From Krumholzibacterium sp965370495 (lineage in GTDB: Bacteria > Krumholzibacteriota > Krumholzibacteriia > Krumholzibacteriales > Krumholzibacteriaceae): a DNA stretch of 32,770 nucleotides. Below, in pieces: positions 8,961 to 17,644 of the stretch. The notes under the pieces were generated by a model that saw nothing but the letters and a program-made list of their open reading frames with translations, was not told where the DNA came from and ran no database searches. The stretch covers positions 1-32,770 of the forward strand of contig CBDUUV010000015.1 in assembly GCA_965370495.1 (NCBI GenBank). The letters run 5' to 3'. Both the position numbers and the translations under genes were made by a program. How positions within the stretch are numbered: the stretch's first letter is position 1; every line of letters begins with the position of its first letter.

Positions 8961-9764
8961 TCATCCTCCGATAGCGACTCTGTGCCCTGTTTCTCTGAAC
9001 CTGGATGCGAACTTCTCCATCTCGAAATCAGAATATTCATTCAGGCTGCCTAGCCTGTACCTGATATTCATTCTTCTGAATTTATCTTCACATATCCTGT
9101 TATAAGGCAAAAGGCTGATTTTGTTAATACCGTTTATCCCTTCAAGAAAATCGATTATCGAATCGATATTATCATCCGTATCGGTTATCCCTGGTATAAG
9201 TGGAACCCTTATCCAGATATTCTCTCCTTTTCCGGCAAGAAACTTCAGGTTTTCAAAGATCGTTTTATTGGACATCCCTGTATATTTTTTATGCAATCCG
9301 TCGTCGATCAACTTGATATCATACAGAAACAAGTCGACAGACCCGCTTATCTTTTCAAATTCCCCTTTGTCAGCATACCCGGACGTATCGAGTGCGACGG
9401 ATATGTTTTCATCCGAGCAGGCCTCGAGCAATTCAAGTAGAAAATCCATCTGCATCATCGGTTCCCCACCGGAAACCGTGACCCCTCCTCCTGACTGGCT
9501 ATAGAAGACCCTGTCCTTGATAATCTCTCTTATCAGTGCATCCACGGTAACATTCCTGCCGGTTATTTTTTCTTTTTCCGGAAGATAAATATCTGATGTC
9601 CCTGCAGGCCCACTACGCGAAGATATTTCAGGGTTGCAGCTCAATCCTTCGGGATTATGACACCACCAGCAGGAAAGTTCGCACCCTCTGAAGAAGACCG
9701 TAGTACGTATCCCGGGGCCATCATGTACAGCGAATTTTTTGACATCGAAGATATCGCCGGTCAT
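8961..9764 (-). CDS. Glycyl radical enzyme activase (radical SAM)
   Basis: This radical SAM protein installs the glycyl radical on the neighbouring enzyme using S-adenosylmethionine. It contains the PFL-activase signature DGPGIR followed by the CX3CX2C cluster motif (C28, C32, C35, in RGCELSCWWCHNPEG), the SAM-binding GGEP (99-102) and a C-terminal TIM-barrel part. I chose the ATG at 9764 because it forms an ATGA overlap with the permease stop; a longer frame to 9803 starts inside the permease gene. The product has 267 residues. The insert after the cluster (about residues 41-75) lacks the CxxC-type cysteines of the extra two-cluster ferredoxin domain found in many non-PFL activases, so it resembles the short PFL-AE architecture. 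Confidence 0.88.
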   Translation of the reverse strand: MTGDIFDVKKFAVHDGPGIRTTVFFRGCELSCWWCHNPEGLSCNPEISSRSGPAGTSDIYLPEKEKITGRNVTVDALIREIIKDRVFYSQSGGGVTVSGGEPMMQMDFLLELLEACSDENISVALDTSGYADKGEFEKISGSVDLFLYDIKLIDDGLHKKYTGMSNKTIFENLKFLAGKGENIWIRVPLIPGITDTDDNIDSIIDFLEGINGINKISLLPYNRICEDKFRRMNIRYRLGSLNEYSDFEMEKFASRFRETGHRVAIGG

Positions 9765-10768
9765 CGTATCTTTTCCTCTGAATATCCGTAAAGCAACAGC
9801 CACAGGAAAAATGGCCCTCCCAGGAGTGCGGTTATCACACCTACCGGGATCTCAGCCGGCGCAATAATGGTCCGTGACAATGTATCACACAGGACAAGAA
9901 ACGCGCCTCCGAACACAAAAGTCACAGGAGCAAGATACCTGTGATTCGAACCCGCTATCAAACGGCAGATATGAGGAACCATCATTCCGACAAAACCTAT
10001 CACACCGAATATCGACACGACACTGCCTACCATCAGAGATGAGGCAAGAAATATGATCATCTTTGTCCTCTTCACGTCGACACCCCTGCTCACGGCAAGA
10101 TCTTCCCCTATGGTCAACAGGTTCAGTTCGTTGACGTTTATCAGTATAAGAATGGAGCCTGCCGTTACGAACGGGAGCATCGATATGACAGGCGTATATC
10201 CTACTATCTCGAATCCCCCCATTAACCATCGTATGATCCTGAAAGAATTGTCAAAATCGCTGATATACTGAACGAAAAGGATGACACTGGAAAAGAAGAA
10301 ATTAACAGCCACTCCCGCAATTAACATGGCTGCAGTAGTAAAACCTCTCCTTGCCCGCGTCAGGCCATAAACGAGCAGGATTGACAAAACAGCCCACAAA
10401 AAAGCGCTCAGAGACTGGCCCGATATGCCGAATAAAGAGAAGATGAGCCCGATCTGAATGTACAGCGTTGCCCCGAAAGCAGCGCCACTCGACACACCGA
10501 GCGTAAAAGGGGTGGCAAGCGGGTTCCTGAAAACAGCCTGAAATGCCATGCCGCTCAAGGCCAGTGCCGCGCCGGCACAAAAAGCCGCTATTACTCTGGG
10601 TACTCTTATCCTCCAGAATATATCTACCCTTATATCATTCTCTTCGGATCTTACAACAGTATACGGCGTGATCTTTTCAATGCCGCAGAAGGGAGCTAAA
10701 ACAACGGCAAACATAGAAGCTGTAAGAACGATCAGCAGAATACCAGTTCTTTTCCTGTCCATGATCAT
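9761..10768 (-). CDS. FecCD/BtuC-type ABC transporter permease
   Basis: A 335-residue, very hydrophobic protein with about ten membrane helices and the FecCD-family landmarks GAALALSGMAFQAVFRNPLA, GVSSGAAFG, ISRGVDVKRTK-like and VPHICRLIAGSNHRYL. It forms the channel of an importer for iron-siderophore, haem or cobalamin. Its start overlaps the ATPase stop as ATGA, and its stop overlaps the activase start as ATGA. The four genes from binding protein to activase are therefore translationally coupled. The substrate cannot be told from the sequence, and no cobalamin riboswitch or Fur box is evident in the short gaps nearby. Confidence 0.9.
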   Translation of the reverse strand: MIMDRKRTGILLIVLTASMFAVVLAPFCGIEKITPYTVVRSEENDIRVDIFWRIRVPRVIAAFCAGAALALSGMAFQAVFRNPLATPFTLGVSSGAAFGATLYIQIGLIFSLFGISGQSLSAFLWAVLSILLVYGLTRARRGFTTAAMLIAGVAVNFFFSSVILFVQYISDFDNSFRIIRWLMGGFEIVGYTPVISMLPFVTAGSILILINVNELNLLTIGEDLAVSRGVDVKRTKMIIFLASSLMVGSVVSIFGVIGFVGMMVPHICRLIAGSNHRYLAPVTFVFGGAFLVLCDTLSRTIIAPAEIPVGVITALLGGPFFLWLLLYGYSEEKIR

Positions 10769-11550
10769 ATCACGTCCGGAGCGATTATCTTCACGCCTGT
10801 AACCGGGTGAACAGTATAAGTAAATGTTTTCTCGAATACTTCTTCCAGGATACCCGATTCCATGATACTTGCGGATGCTCCGAAAAAAACGATTCTTCCT
10901 TCTTTCAAAATTACAATACTGTCCGCAGTCATCATGGCACTGTTAATATCATGAGTAACTGCCAGGATAGTTATATGCATCTCCCTGTTTATCCTGTCCA
11001 GGATCCTGTGCACTTCTTCGGTATGTTTCGGGTCCAGAAAAGTCGCGGGTTCATCAAGCAGAATGATATTTGAACCCTGCGCAAGTACGGATGCGATAAG
11101 TACCATCTGTTTTTCGCCACTGCTCAACGTATTATATCGACGCTCTGCGAGTTTTTCGATATTCGTCATCTCAAGTGCCGAAGCAACGATTTTCCTGTCC
11201 CCGGCCGTTACGGATGAAAAAGGGTTCAGATATGGATATCTTCCCATCAGAACGAACTCTTCGACTCTGAATGGAGATGACCTACCGTCACTTTGCGGAA
11301 CATACCCGATTTCCCTGGCGAGTCTTTTCTGTTTATACGTGTCAAGGCTGGTACCGTTGATCTCTACGCCCCCCCCTGAAAATGGAAGGATCCTCATCAG
11401 GCATTTCAGCAGTGTTGTCTTACCTGCGCCGTTAGGGCCTATGACAGAGATATATTCGCCTTCATGCACTTTCATGCTGAGCGAGGATAGAATCTCATTT
11501 CCACCAATGGTACATGACAATCGGTCTATGTTGATCGCGGGCTTTTTCAT
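10765..11550 (-). CDS. FecE/BtuD-type ABC transporter ATPase
   Basis: A complete 261-residue ABC ATPase: Walker A GPNGAGKTT (38-46), Q-loop VPQ (Q86), signature LSSGEKQ (142-148; the usual second Gly is Ser), Walker B ILLDEP (163-168) and switch histidine H200 (AVTHD). It powers the metal-chelate importer formed with the permease and binding lipoprotein on either side. It overlaps the binding-protein stop by 4 bp (ATGA) and the permease start by 4 bp. Confidence 0.92.
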   Translation of the reverse strand: MKKPAINIDRLSCTIGGNEILSSLSMKVHEGEYISVIGPNGAGKTTLLKCLMRILPFSGGGVEINGTSLDTYKQKRLAREIGYVPQSDGRSSPFRVEEFVLMGRYPYLNPFSSVTAGDRKIVASALEMTNIEKLAERRYNTLSSGEKQMVLIASVLAQGSNIILLDEPATFLDPKHTEEVHRILDRINREMHITILAVTHDINSAMMTADSIVILKEGRIVFFGASASIMESGILEEVFEKTFTYTVHPVTGVKIIAPDVI

Positions 11551-12446
11551 GATTTCTCCGGATGAAGGATTTCAGCCAGATCCTCGAGAAGGAGAATAAA
11601 CCTTGGCCCGGGGATCTGGGAATACCCTTTCGCCAATAGATGAAATCGACTGTTCCGAATCGCTCTGATTGCCATTACGTCGTTCCATTCCATTCTGATT
11701 TCTTCCGCGTTCAGGCCGGTTGACTCAAGATCCGGAATCAATTCTATGACCACATCCGGATCTATCGAGAGAATACCTTCGGCTGATATTGCCGGATACC
11801 TGACCATGTTGCTGCTACAGGCATTAGCGCCACCTGCTATCTCGAGCAGTTCATCAAAATATGTGTTCTTACCCGCAACATAAACCTTTCCAAGCGAGCC
11901 TGTCCCGAAATCCCTGCCGATAGATATCAGTGTTTTCGGTTTGCCGGCTCCCTCTGCCCTGCTTCGAACACTTTCGATCCTGGAACGCAGGGATGCAACC
12001 ATTTCGATGGCTATATTCTCCGCGCCGCAAGTACTGCCGATCAATATTATCGCTGAAAGGATATCCTCGATTCTTTTATTATCGACTATAAAATACTCGA
12101 TACCGAGTTCCTGGAGATATTTCTCCGCGGCGCGCTGTTCAGGAAGAATGATGACGACGTCGGCCTTAAGAACGGCTATAACCTCATAATTAGGGTCAAG
12201 ATACCCTCCAACGCCTGTCTTATCCCTCGCCTCGGGGGGAAATGTGCAGAATCTTGTAACACCGCATACCCTGTCTCCCAGTCCAAGGGCAAAGAGTATC
12301 TCTGTAGTACTCGGAGAAAGCGATATGATCCTTCTGAAGCCCACCCCTTCAGTCTGATCCATGGGGTCTGCTGAACATGAAGCGGCATGTACCAGCAAGG
12401 ATGCGATAATAATTATCAAAGTTTTATATAATACCATGTTTCTCAT
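11547..12446 (-). CDS. BtuF/FecB-like periplasmic binding lipoprotein
   Basis: A 299-residue protein with an N-terminal signal and lipobox HAASC (Cys24), so it is probably lipid-anchored outside the inner membrane. The mature part has the two-lobe, helical-backbone binding-protein pattern: RIISLSPSTTEILFALGLGDRVCGVT, then ADVVIILPE, and a C-terminal half with PAISAEGILSIDPDVVIEL. This class binds cobalamin, haem or iron-siderophore and delivers it to the permease. The gene begins 52 bp after the nitroreductase stop and has no strong SD before its ATG. It is first in the importer-glycyl radical enzyme run. Confidence 0.88.
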   Translation of the reverse strand: MRNMVLYKTLIIIIASLLVHAASCSADPMDQTEGVGFRRIISLSPSTTEILFALGLGDRVCGVTRFCTFPPEARDKTGVGGYLDPNYEVIAVLKADVVIILPEQRAAEKYLQELGIEYFIVDNKRIEDILSAIILIGSTCGAENIAIEMVASLRSRIESVRSRAEGAGKPKTLISIGRDFGTGSLGKVYVAGKNTYFDELLEIAGGANACSSNMVRYPAISAEGILSIDPDVVIELIPDLESTGLNAEEIRMEWNDVMAIRAIRNSRFHLLAKGYSQIPGPRFILLLEDLAEILHPEKS

Positions 12447-12498
12447 GATCGATCTTTAATCGAAGCTTCTTTCCGGTAATACGCGTACCCGGATCTCA

Positions 12499-13035
12499 TC
12501 ACGATCTGTATTCCCTTATTTCATCCAGGGAACTATTTCGTATATCAGAGGGGCTTGTATCTGAAAACCCGACCGTGATCATAGCTGAGATATCCCAATT
12601 CAATGGCAGTTTCAGAAGTTTCCTGACCTTTCTCTTTTTGAACCATCCTAACCAGCACGTACCAAGCCCGAGTTCCGTTGCCTGGAGGACAAAGTGCTGT
12701 CCCGCGATGCCCGCGTCTATAAGATCGTACTGTATACCCTTGATCTTTGCGGCCAGGCCATGTGTTATGAAATTCCTTGCGGCTGCGACCACTACAATCA
12801 CAGGCGCCTGCAATGCCCACCTGTTGGGAACGGGGATTCCGCCAAGACATTCCGAGACAAGACGATCCTTTAATTCTCTCTCGGTCACTATAAATCTGAT
12901 CCTTTGAGTGTTACAGGCTGTCGGGGCAAATCTTGCAGCTTCCAGGCATCTCTCAAGCATCTCACGCGGTACACGTTTCGGCAGATATCCCCTAATGCTT
13001 CTGCGTTTTTTTACCAGGTCAATAAAAGCATGCAT
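12499..13035 (-). CDS. Nitroreductase-family flavoprotein
   Basis: A 178-residue FMN-dependent oxidoreductase fold. RRSIRGY (11-17) and PTACNTQRIRFIV (38-50) correspond to the phosphate-binding and flavin-ring motifs, and LGLGTCWLGWFKK is the usual C-terminal flavin motif. Substrates of this family are varied (nitroaromatics, quinones, flavins) and cannot be assigned here. It lies 45 bp after thyX and 52 bp before the binding-lipoprotein gene, so it may bridge the two gene runs. The SD is weak. A BluB role (benzimidazole synthesis) was considered because of the possible cobalamin importer, but there is no specific support for it. Confidence 0.82.
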   Translation of the reverse strand: MHAFIDLVKKRRSIRGYLPKRVPREMLERCLEAARFAPTACNTQRIRFIVTERELKDRLVSECLGGIPVPNRWALQAPVIVVVAAARNFITHGLAAKIKGIQYDLIDAGIAGQHFVLQATELGLGTCWLGWFKKRKVRKLLKLPLNWDISAMITVGFSDTSPSDIRNSSLDEIREYRS

Positions 13036-13080
13036 AATATTTATTTCTCTGGATACAACAGGTTATGAGATTTATCCTGC

Positions 13081-14478
13081 TTAAGCATTTATGCCTTTTT
13101 TCCTCTCGAGAAAAATGTCTTTGCCACCCAGAAGCAGTGAGCCTGCCGGAAAAACCACGGCAGCCGAGCGACACAACAAGTCGGATATCTCACGTATCTC
13201 CCATTGCGCATGCCTGTCACTCCTGAGTCTTGAAAAATGATATAACTCGCGAAGATTGATATTGAGCAGAACCCTTCTCCTGTGGGCATTTGTAAGCACG
13301 TAATCCGCAGACATGCCTGCCTTTTTAGTAAGTTTTCTATAGAGTCTTTCGGATTCAGCGATTGCCTTCCGGAATATCCCGACAGCTTTTGCATTGACGA
13401 CCGATTCAGGTATCGAAACACCAAGAGAAACAGAATACCGCTGAACTATCTGTGTGGACATCCTGTGGCGTTTGAGTTGTGCGTAGCATGTTGCAGATAC
13501 AACCAGTTCAAAAAGCATGTGCAGATTTTCGAATTCCCGCAACACTCTATCGTGCGATTCCATCTCCCGCATCGTATCCAGTATCAGCTCTGCCCTCTTC
13601 CTGCTGCCAAGCCTGGACGCAGTCTTCAGTGCCTTTCTGTATGGTACTCCTCCTCCTGAGAAGATGATGCCGGCAGCGAGTTTCAGGTCGCCGTTCTCTG
13701 TCGCTTCGATCAGGGAAACACGAGAACTTTCATTCTTGCCTCTTCCTGACGGTAATTTCCCCGCCTTTTCCCTGACATAATTCAGAGATTTCAAATATCC
13801 CGTCGCTTCGGGATACCTTACAAGTGAAGGTGTTGTCTTATGCGCTATTTTTGTGAGTCCTGCTGAAAACTCCCTTACTTCTTTCAGTGGATGACAGGCA
13901 AGCCTGCTTGCCATGTATTCGAGTTCCCTGGCATTCAGTGTCATCCCGAACTGGGCGGAAGTTGCCAGCGGCATGAGATAACGCGCATCCTCTTTTGCGA
14001 TACCTTTGTTAGCACCAGAAGCCACTATCTTTGAATAAACCGTCTCATATGACCGGTTTAACATTTCCACGAGTCGCAGAAACTCACTCCCGTATCCTGC
14101 TCCTGTTATCTCGTCAGGGGTAATAAAATCTTTTCCCAGTCTTATATAACGCTGTGATTTCTCTGTAAACGAAGCAAGCCTGAAATGTTCTACAGCTTCC
14201 ACGGCTATCCTCGAAACATCCATGACATCAAAATTGAAAACTGCATGTTCGGCTATTGAAGAATGCCCCATATCAAAGACAATTGTCTCATTTGATTTTC
14301 TGGCTTTTCCGACTTCCTTCCCGGCTTCTTTCCTCAGGATGTCGACGTTTCGAGGATCCCTGCTGATCCTCGCGTAGGCAGCCGATATGACTTCAGGGGT
14401 CAACTCTACACCAAGAGCGGATTCGGCTTTTTTTATCATACCGGCTTCGATATTGAATCCCGCCAGAATTACTTTCAT
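13081..14478 (-). CDS. thyX: Double-length flavin-dependent thymidylate synthase (ThyX family)
   Basis: ThyX converts dUMP to dTMP with methylene-tetrahydrofolate, FAD and NADPH; classic ThyX has about 220 residues, while this product has 465. Two ThyX-like halves are visible. The first has GHSSIAEH (71-78), HFRLASFTEKSQRY (98-111) and NARELEY. The second has CYAQLKRHRMSTQIVQRYS (331-349) and LRELYHFSRLR followed by HAQWEIRE. The RHR-X7-S signature is split: half one keeps the Ser-x-Arg-Tyr part but has HFR in place of RHR, while half two keeps RHR but is one residue short and lacks the Ser. I chose the ATG at 14478 because GGAG lies 5 nt upstream; a TTG at 14502 overlapping the previous gene is the alternative. 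Enzymatic activity is likely but unproven. Confidence 0.82.
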   Translation of the reverse strand: MKVILAGFNIEAGMIKKAESALGVELTPEVISAAYARISRDPRNVDILRKEAGKEVGKARKSNETIVFDMGHSSIAEHAVFNFDVMDVSRIAVEAVEHFRLASFTEKSQRYIRLGKDFITPDEITGAGYGSEFLRLVEMLNRSYETVYSKIVASGANKGIAKEDARYLMPLATSAQFGMTLNARELEYMASRLACHPLKEVREFSAGLTKIAHKTTPSLVRYPEATGYLKSLNYVREKAGKLPSGRGKNESSRVSLIEATENGDLKLAAGIIFSGGGVPYRKALKTASRLGSRKRAELILDTMREMESHDRVLREFENLHMLFELVVSATCYAQLKRHRMSTQIVQRYSVSLGVSIPESVVNAKAVGIFRKAIAESERLYRKLTKKAGMSADYVLTNAHRRRVLLNINLRELYHFSRLRSDRHAQWEIREISDLLCRSAAVVFPAGSLLLGGKDIFLERKKGINA

Positions 14479-14498
14479 CCATGCTCCGTTTCCGATAA

Positions 14499-17400
14499 TC
14501 AAAAATCAAAAAAGACAGATCCGTAGAACTTCCACTCTTTTCCTTCAGTTAGAGTCCATTTTTGCCTGAATGGATCACTGTACTCTATTTCATCCAGGCC
14601 GTAGGCAGCTTCGAAAGAAGCGGCAAGAGGGTAATTGTAAAATGAAAAACCTTTCAATCTCAGTTCAAACCCGGCGTCACGTTTGTATCCATCCAGCATG
14701 AACTTGTCTTCATCCCATGCCTGCCCCGCCTCGGCAAAGATTCCGGCAAATATCGAGCTGAAATATGTACCCATGACCTGCCTGTCTATATTCGTCCACA
14801 CCGGAAATCTGTACGTCACACGCAGCATCGCGTTCTTTCTGCCACCCATGCTGTAATATGAATACCCTCTCATCCCGTCGCGGCTTCCTATGAAGAGATC
14901 GAAAAAATCGTCTACCTTGCTTTCGTCCAGTGCCCCGCCCCTTGCAAAAAGTGTCAGCGTATGTGTCCACAGAGGAAGCGGTATATACTCTTCATACATC
15001 AACCTGTACCTGCCGAATTCGTTCCGGTCATAGATTGGCTTGAAATTATATTCAAAAACTCCTGAAGACATCTTGTCCCACGCTCGCGTGATCTCCAGTT
15101 TTAACCGCCGACCTGATGGGGGATTGATATCGGAATTCACCCCCGACCCGATATTCACATAATTCAAAATAATGGAAAATTCATTCGCCTTGTAGTAATT
15201 CCAGCCCATCTCACTATCAACAACATCCCAGGCATTGATGTTCAAACCGTATTCCCCATGGTTGTATTGAAGTGTAATATCCTTTCTGTTTCTTCTCGAA
15301 GGTTTGTCGATCTCGAGTATACACGCAAACAATACATCCCATAGATCGTACCGGACTTGCACATCCCCCATTGATTCCTCGAAGTATTTATGATATTTTC
15401 TTGCTGCGTAGAAATTCAACGAGAATGTCGGCTTGAACTGTCTCGTCTCAATCCCGAGCTGAAAATTGAATTCCTTGTCGGCATTGATCGTAGCTGTGGC
15501 AAATACAGCCTGCCTGTCCAGGTAATCCCTCGAATCCAGGGCGAGCCCGAGCCTTAGTTTGTCATCGTAATAGATTACTCTCGGGAACAGGTACACAGGT
15601 GTGTAGTCTATATCGTAATCTTCCGCGTCGGTTATTTTCCGGTCAAGCTCTGAATAATCGTAATCTGCTCCATATTCATCGGCGTCATTCTCCCTGCATA
15701 GATACTGGCCACGCATCGCCATAAGGTCTTCATCATCCGGTACATCAGCAGTATTGACTACCCCGTCTTTCCAGCCGGAGATATTCCGTATTTCATATCC
15801 TTCATCCCCGTATGAAGAAAAGATCAGATTGTCTCCGAGCAAATCCGGGGAAAAGGCGCCTCCAAAAACATTGGTTACCATCAGGTCTTCACCTGTATTC
15901 AGATCTCTGTAGTATATATTGAATATTCCGGTTCTGTCGCTCGAATAGAAGAATCCATCACCATCGCAATTCCAGCACGGGTCTCTCTCGTCCGCCATGG
16001 TCGCAACAAGTTCGGTTTCTTCCCCTGAAACCGGATCAATAATTACAATATCATTGCTTGTTCCTTTGAATCTGGTGGCAAGGATACCTTTTGTCCCCCA
16101 CGAGAGCCTGTAATAACGACATGTTTTTCTTTCGGTCAAGCGCCGAATCATTCCATTTCCCGCATCCACCAATACTATATATTCTGAACCATCCCGGCAA
16201 GAAACAGCCGCCAGAAATCTCGAGTCAGGAGAAAAGACAGCATCTACAACCCTGGATGATCTTGTGAGGCGTATTTCCTTCCTGGAATCAATATTGAACA
16301 GGTAAATATCGTTCAATTCGTACCCGAACCTGTTATCACCGGTTCTCCTTGAATAACAAATCACCTTGCCATCAGGAGACAGAGCTGCCCTTGAAGAAAG
16401 ATCCTTTACCAATATCTCCGGTTTCCCCCCTCCCGGCGAATGAACCAGGTCCACTGCCATGTAATCCCTGCCCATATTCGAAAGGTAGCAGAATCCTCCA
16501 TACTCTGCCGTAAAGAAAGGAAACATATTTATAAATCCCCTGCCCGCGACACGATCTCCGTCAACTACTCTTTTCGAGACCCGGTCGCGAACCAGCCTGT
16601 ACTCATCCTCCAGATGAGATAGCCACTGGCGATACAACTGATCGTCGGAGATCCCGAGAACTTTCCTGCAGGCGCCGTTGAACGAAATCCGGAAAAATCC
16701 TGAATGCTCTTTCAGAAGCGTGGCCAGTTTCCCGGCTCCGTATTTTTCATGGATATACCTTACAATCGAATAACCCTGGTTATATACCATTTCAGCGCCC
16801 AGTGAATTTTTTCCGAAAACCCCCATCTGATCGAGCGTCAACAGGGTTCCATTCAGTACTGCTGTACGAAGGAGCATATCCCTGTGCGAGTCCCATATAT
16901 CGTTTCTGGCTGTTGGACACTGAAACTGGGCAACTCCCTCCGCGAACCAGTTTGGAACTACCTCTCCCGCGACAGGAAGCGATCCCTGGAAGTTGGGATA
17001 TCCTGTTATGACATCGGGTCGCTTCTCTTTTTCGAAAGTTATTCCCTGGAGATAAATCGCCGGCATCCACCTGGGCATCTTCATGGCTGCCTGAATAGTC
17101 ACCATATGCGTAAATTCATGAGTGATAACATTCCTGAGCCAGTCAGCAGTTCCCCTGAGGTTAAAATCGAAATCCGAGGCGTCAATATCTATCCTGTTCA
17201 GATAATAGTAAGTAGCACCAGATGACCTGTCCCGCTTGTCATGTATATTTATGTGTACTTTCCCCGGGTAAAACCCGTAAAAACCGGTCAAAGGGCCATA
17301 TACCTCTTCCGCTATCCTTGCAGCTTCCCTGGCGGACCATTCTTCGCCTGAATGAAAATGAACAGCAAAATGCTCCGTCTCTATTGTCTTCCATTTGATT

Positions 17401-17504
17401 TCCGTGTTGTTCCATGCCGAAAGACAGCCAGTAAAAGCGATAAGAATCATTATCATCATGAAAAAGGTGATGCCGGATCTGTAAATGTAATCTCTGTACC
17501 CCAT
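14499..17504 (-). CDS. Metallopeptidase - TolB-like propeller - outer-membrane barrel fusion protein
   Basis: A 1001-residue exported protein. An N-terminal signal with possible lipobox FTGC (Cys27) is followed by a gluzincin-type peptidase MA-like domain: HEFTH (129-133) with a plausible third zinc ligand Glu189 in WFAEGVAQF. Residues about 350-620 hold TolB/PD40 propeller repeats (for example SPDGKVICYSRR, FSPDSRFLAAV, YSSDRTG). Residues about 680-1001 look like an outer-membrane surface-antigen barrel, with GSRDGMRGYSYYSMGGRKNAMLRVTYRFPV and a terminal Phe (FFDF). I chose the ATG at 17504 because GGAG lies 9 nt upstream; GTG 17522 and ATG 17519 are alternatives. It may be a cell-surface protease or transport protein. 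A lipobox with a C-terminal barrel is odd, and signal peptidase I cleavage is possible. Confidence 0.8.
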   Translation of the reverse strand: MGYRDYIYRSGITFFMMIMILIAFTGCLSAWNNTEIKWKTIETEHFAVHFHSGEEWSAREAARIAEEVYGPLTGFYGFYPGKVHINIHDKRDRSSGATYYYLNRIDIDASDFDFNLRGTADWLRNVITHEFTHMVTIQAAMKMPRWMPAIYLQGITFEKEKRPDVITGYPNFQGSLPVAGEVVPNWFAEGVAQFQCPTARNDIWDSHRDMLLRTAVLNGTLLTLDQMGVFGKNSLGAEMVYNQGYSIVRYIHEKYGAGKLATLLKEHSGFFRISFNGACRKVLGISDDQLYRQWLSHLEDEYRLVRDRVSKRVVDGDRVAGRGFINMFPFFTAEYGGFCYLSNMGRDYMAVDLVHSPGGGKPEILVKDLSSRAALSPDGKVICYSRRTGDNRFGYELNDIYLFNIDSRKEIRLTRSSRVVDAVFSPDSRFLAAVSCRDGSEYIVLVDAGNGMIRRLTERKTCRYYRLSWGTKGILATRFKGTSNDIVIIDPVSGEETELVATMADERDPCWNCDGDGFFYSSDRTGIFNIYYRDLNTGEDLMVTNVFGGAFSPDLLGDNLIFSSYGDEGYEIRNISGWKDGVVNTADVPDDEDLMAMRGQYLCRENDADEYGADYDYSELDRKITDAEDYDIDYTPVYLFPRVIYYDDKLRLGLALDSRDYLDRQAVFATATINADKEFNFQLGIETRQFKPTFSLNFYAARKYHKYFEESMGDVQVRYDLWDVLFACILEIDKPSRRNRKDITLQYNHGEYGLNINAWDVVDSEMGWNYYKANEFSIILNYVNIGSGVNSDINPPSGRRLKLEITRAWDKMSSGVFEYNFKPIYDRNEFGRYRLMYEEYIPLPLWTHTLTLFARGGALDESKVDDFFDLFIGSRDGMRGYSYYSMGGRKNAMLRVTYRFPVWTNIDRQVMGTYFSSIFAGIFAEAGQAWDEDKFMLDGYKRDAGFELRLKGFSFYNYPLAASFEAAYGLDEIEYSDPFRQKWTLTEGKEWKFYGSVFFDF

Positions 17505-17561
17505 ACGGACACGCTCCATCACTAATGATTGAAACCAGGGGACGGGTTAATCAATATAACA

Positions 17562-17602
17562 CATGGTGAAGTCCGCTTCATGAAAAATCGAACCTCACCA
17601 TG
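17562..17602 (-). repeat. 8-bp inverted repeat after hflC with nested hairpin
   Basis: CATGGTGA (17562-17569) and TCACCATG (17595-17602) are exact inverted repeats. Between them TGAAG-TCCG-CTTCA can form a competing small hairpin. It lies in the 140-bp gap between hflC and the peptidase-barrel gene, so it could be a weak terminator or attenuator. No clean U-run follows. Confidence 0.35.
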
Positions 17603-17644
17603 CTTATAAGTTCAGCTTGCTTTGTCAGATCGAATGTTGCCGGA

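Noticed and set aside
9765..9803. Longer N-terminus of the activase
   Set aside because: The extra 13 residues lie inside the permease gene, while the ATG at 9764 forms the ATGA junction seen for the other genes of the run.
12447..12498. Cobalamin riboswitch or Fur box before the importer
   Set aside because: The gap is only 52 bp and shows neither the conserved riboswitch core nor a clear Fur-like palindrome, so the importer substrate stays open.
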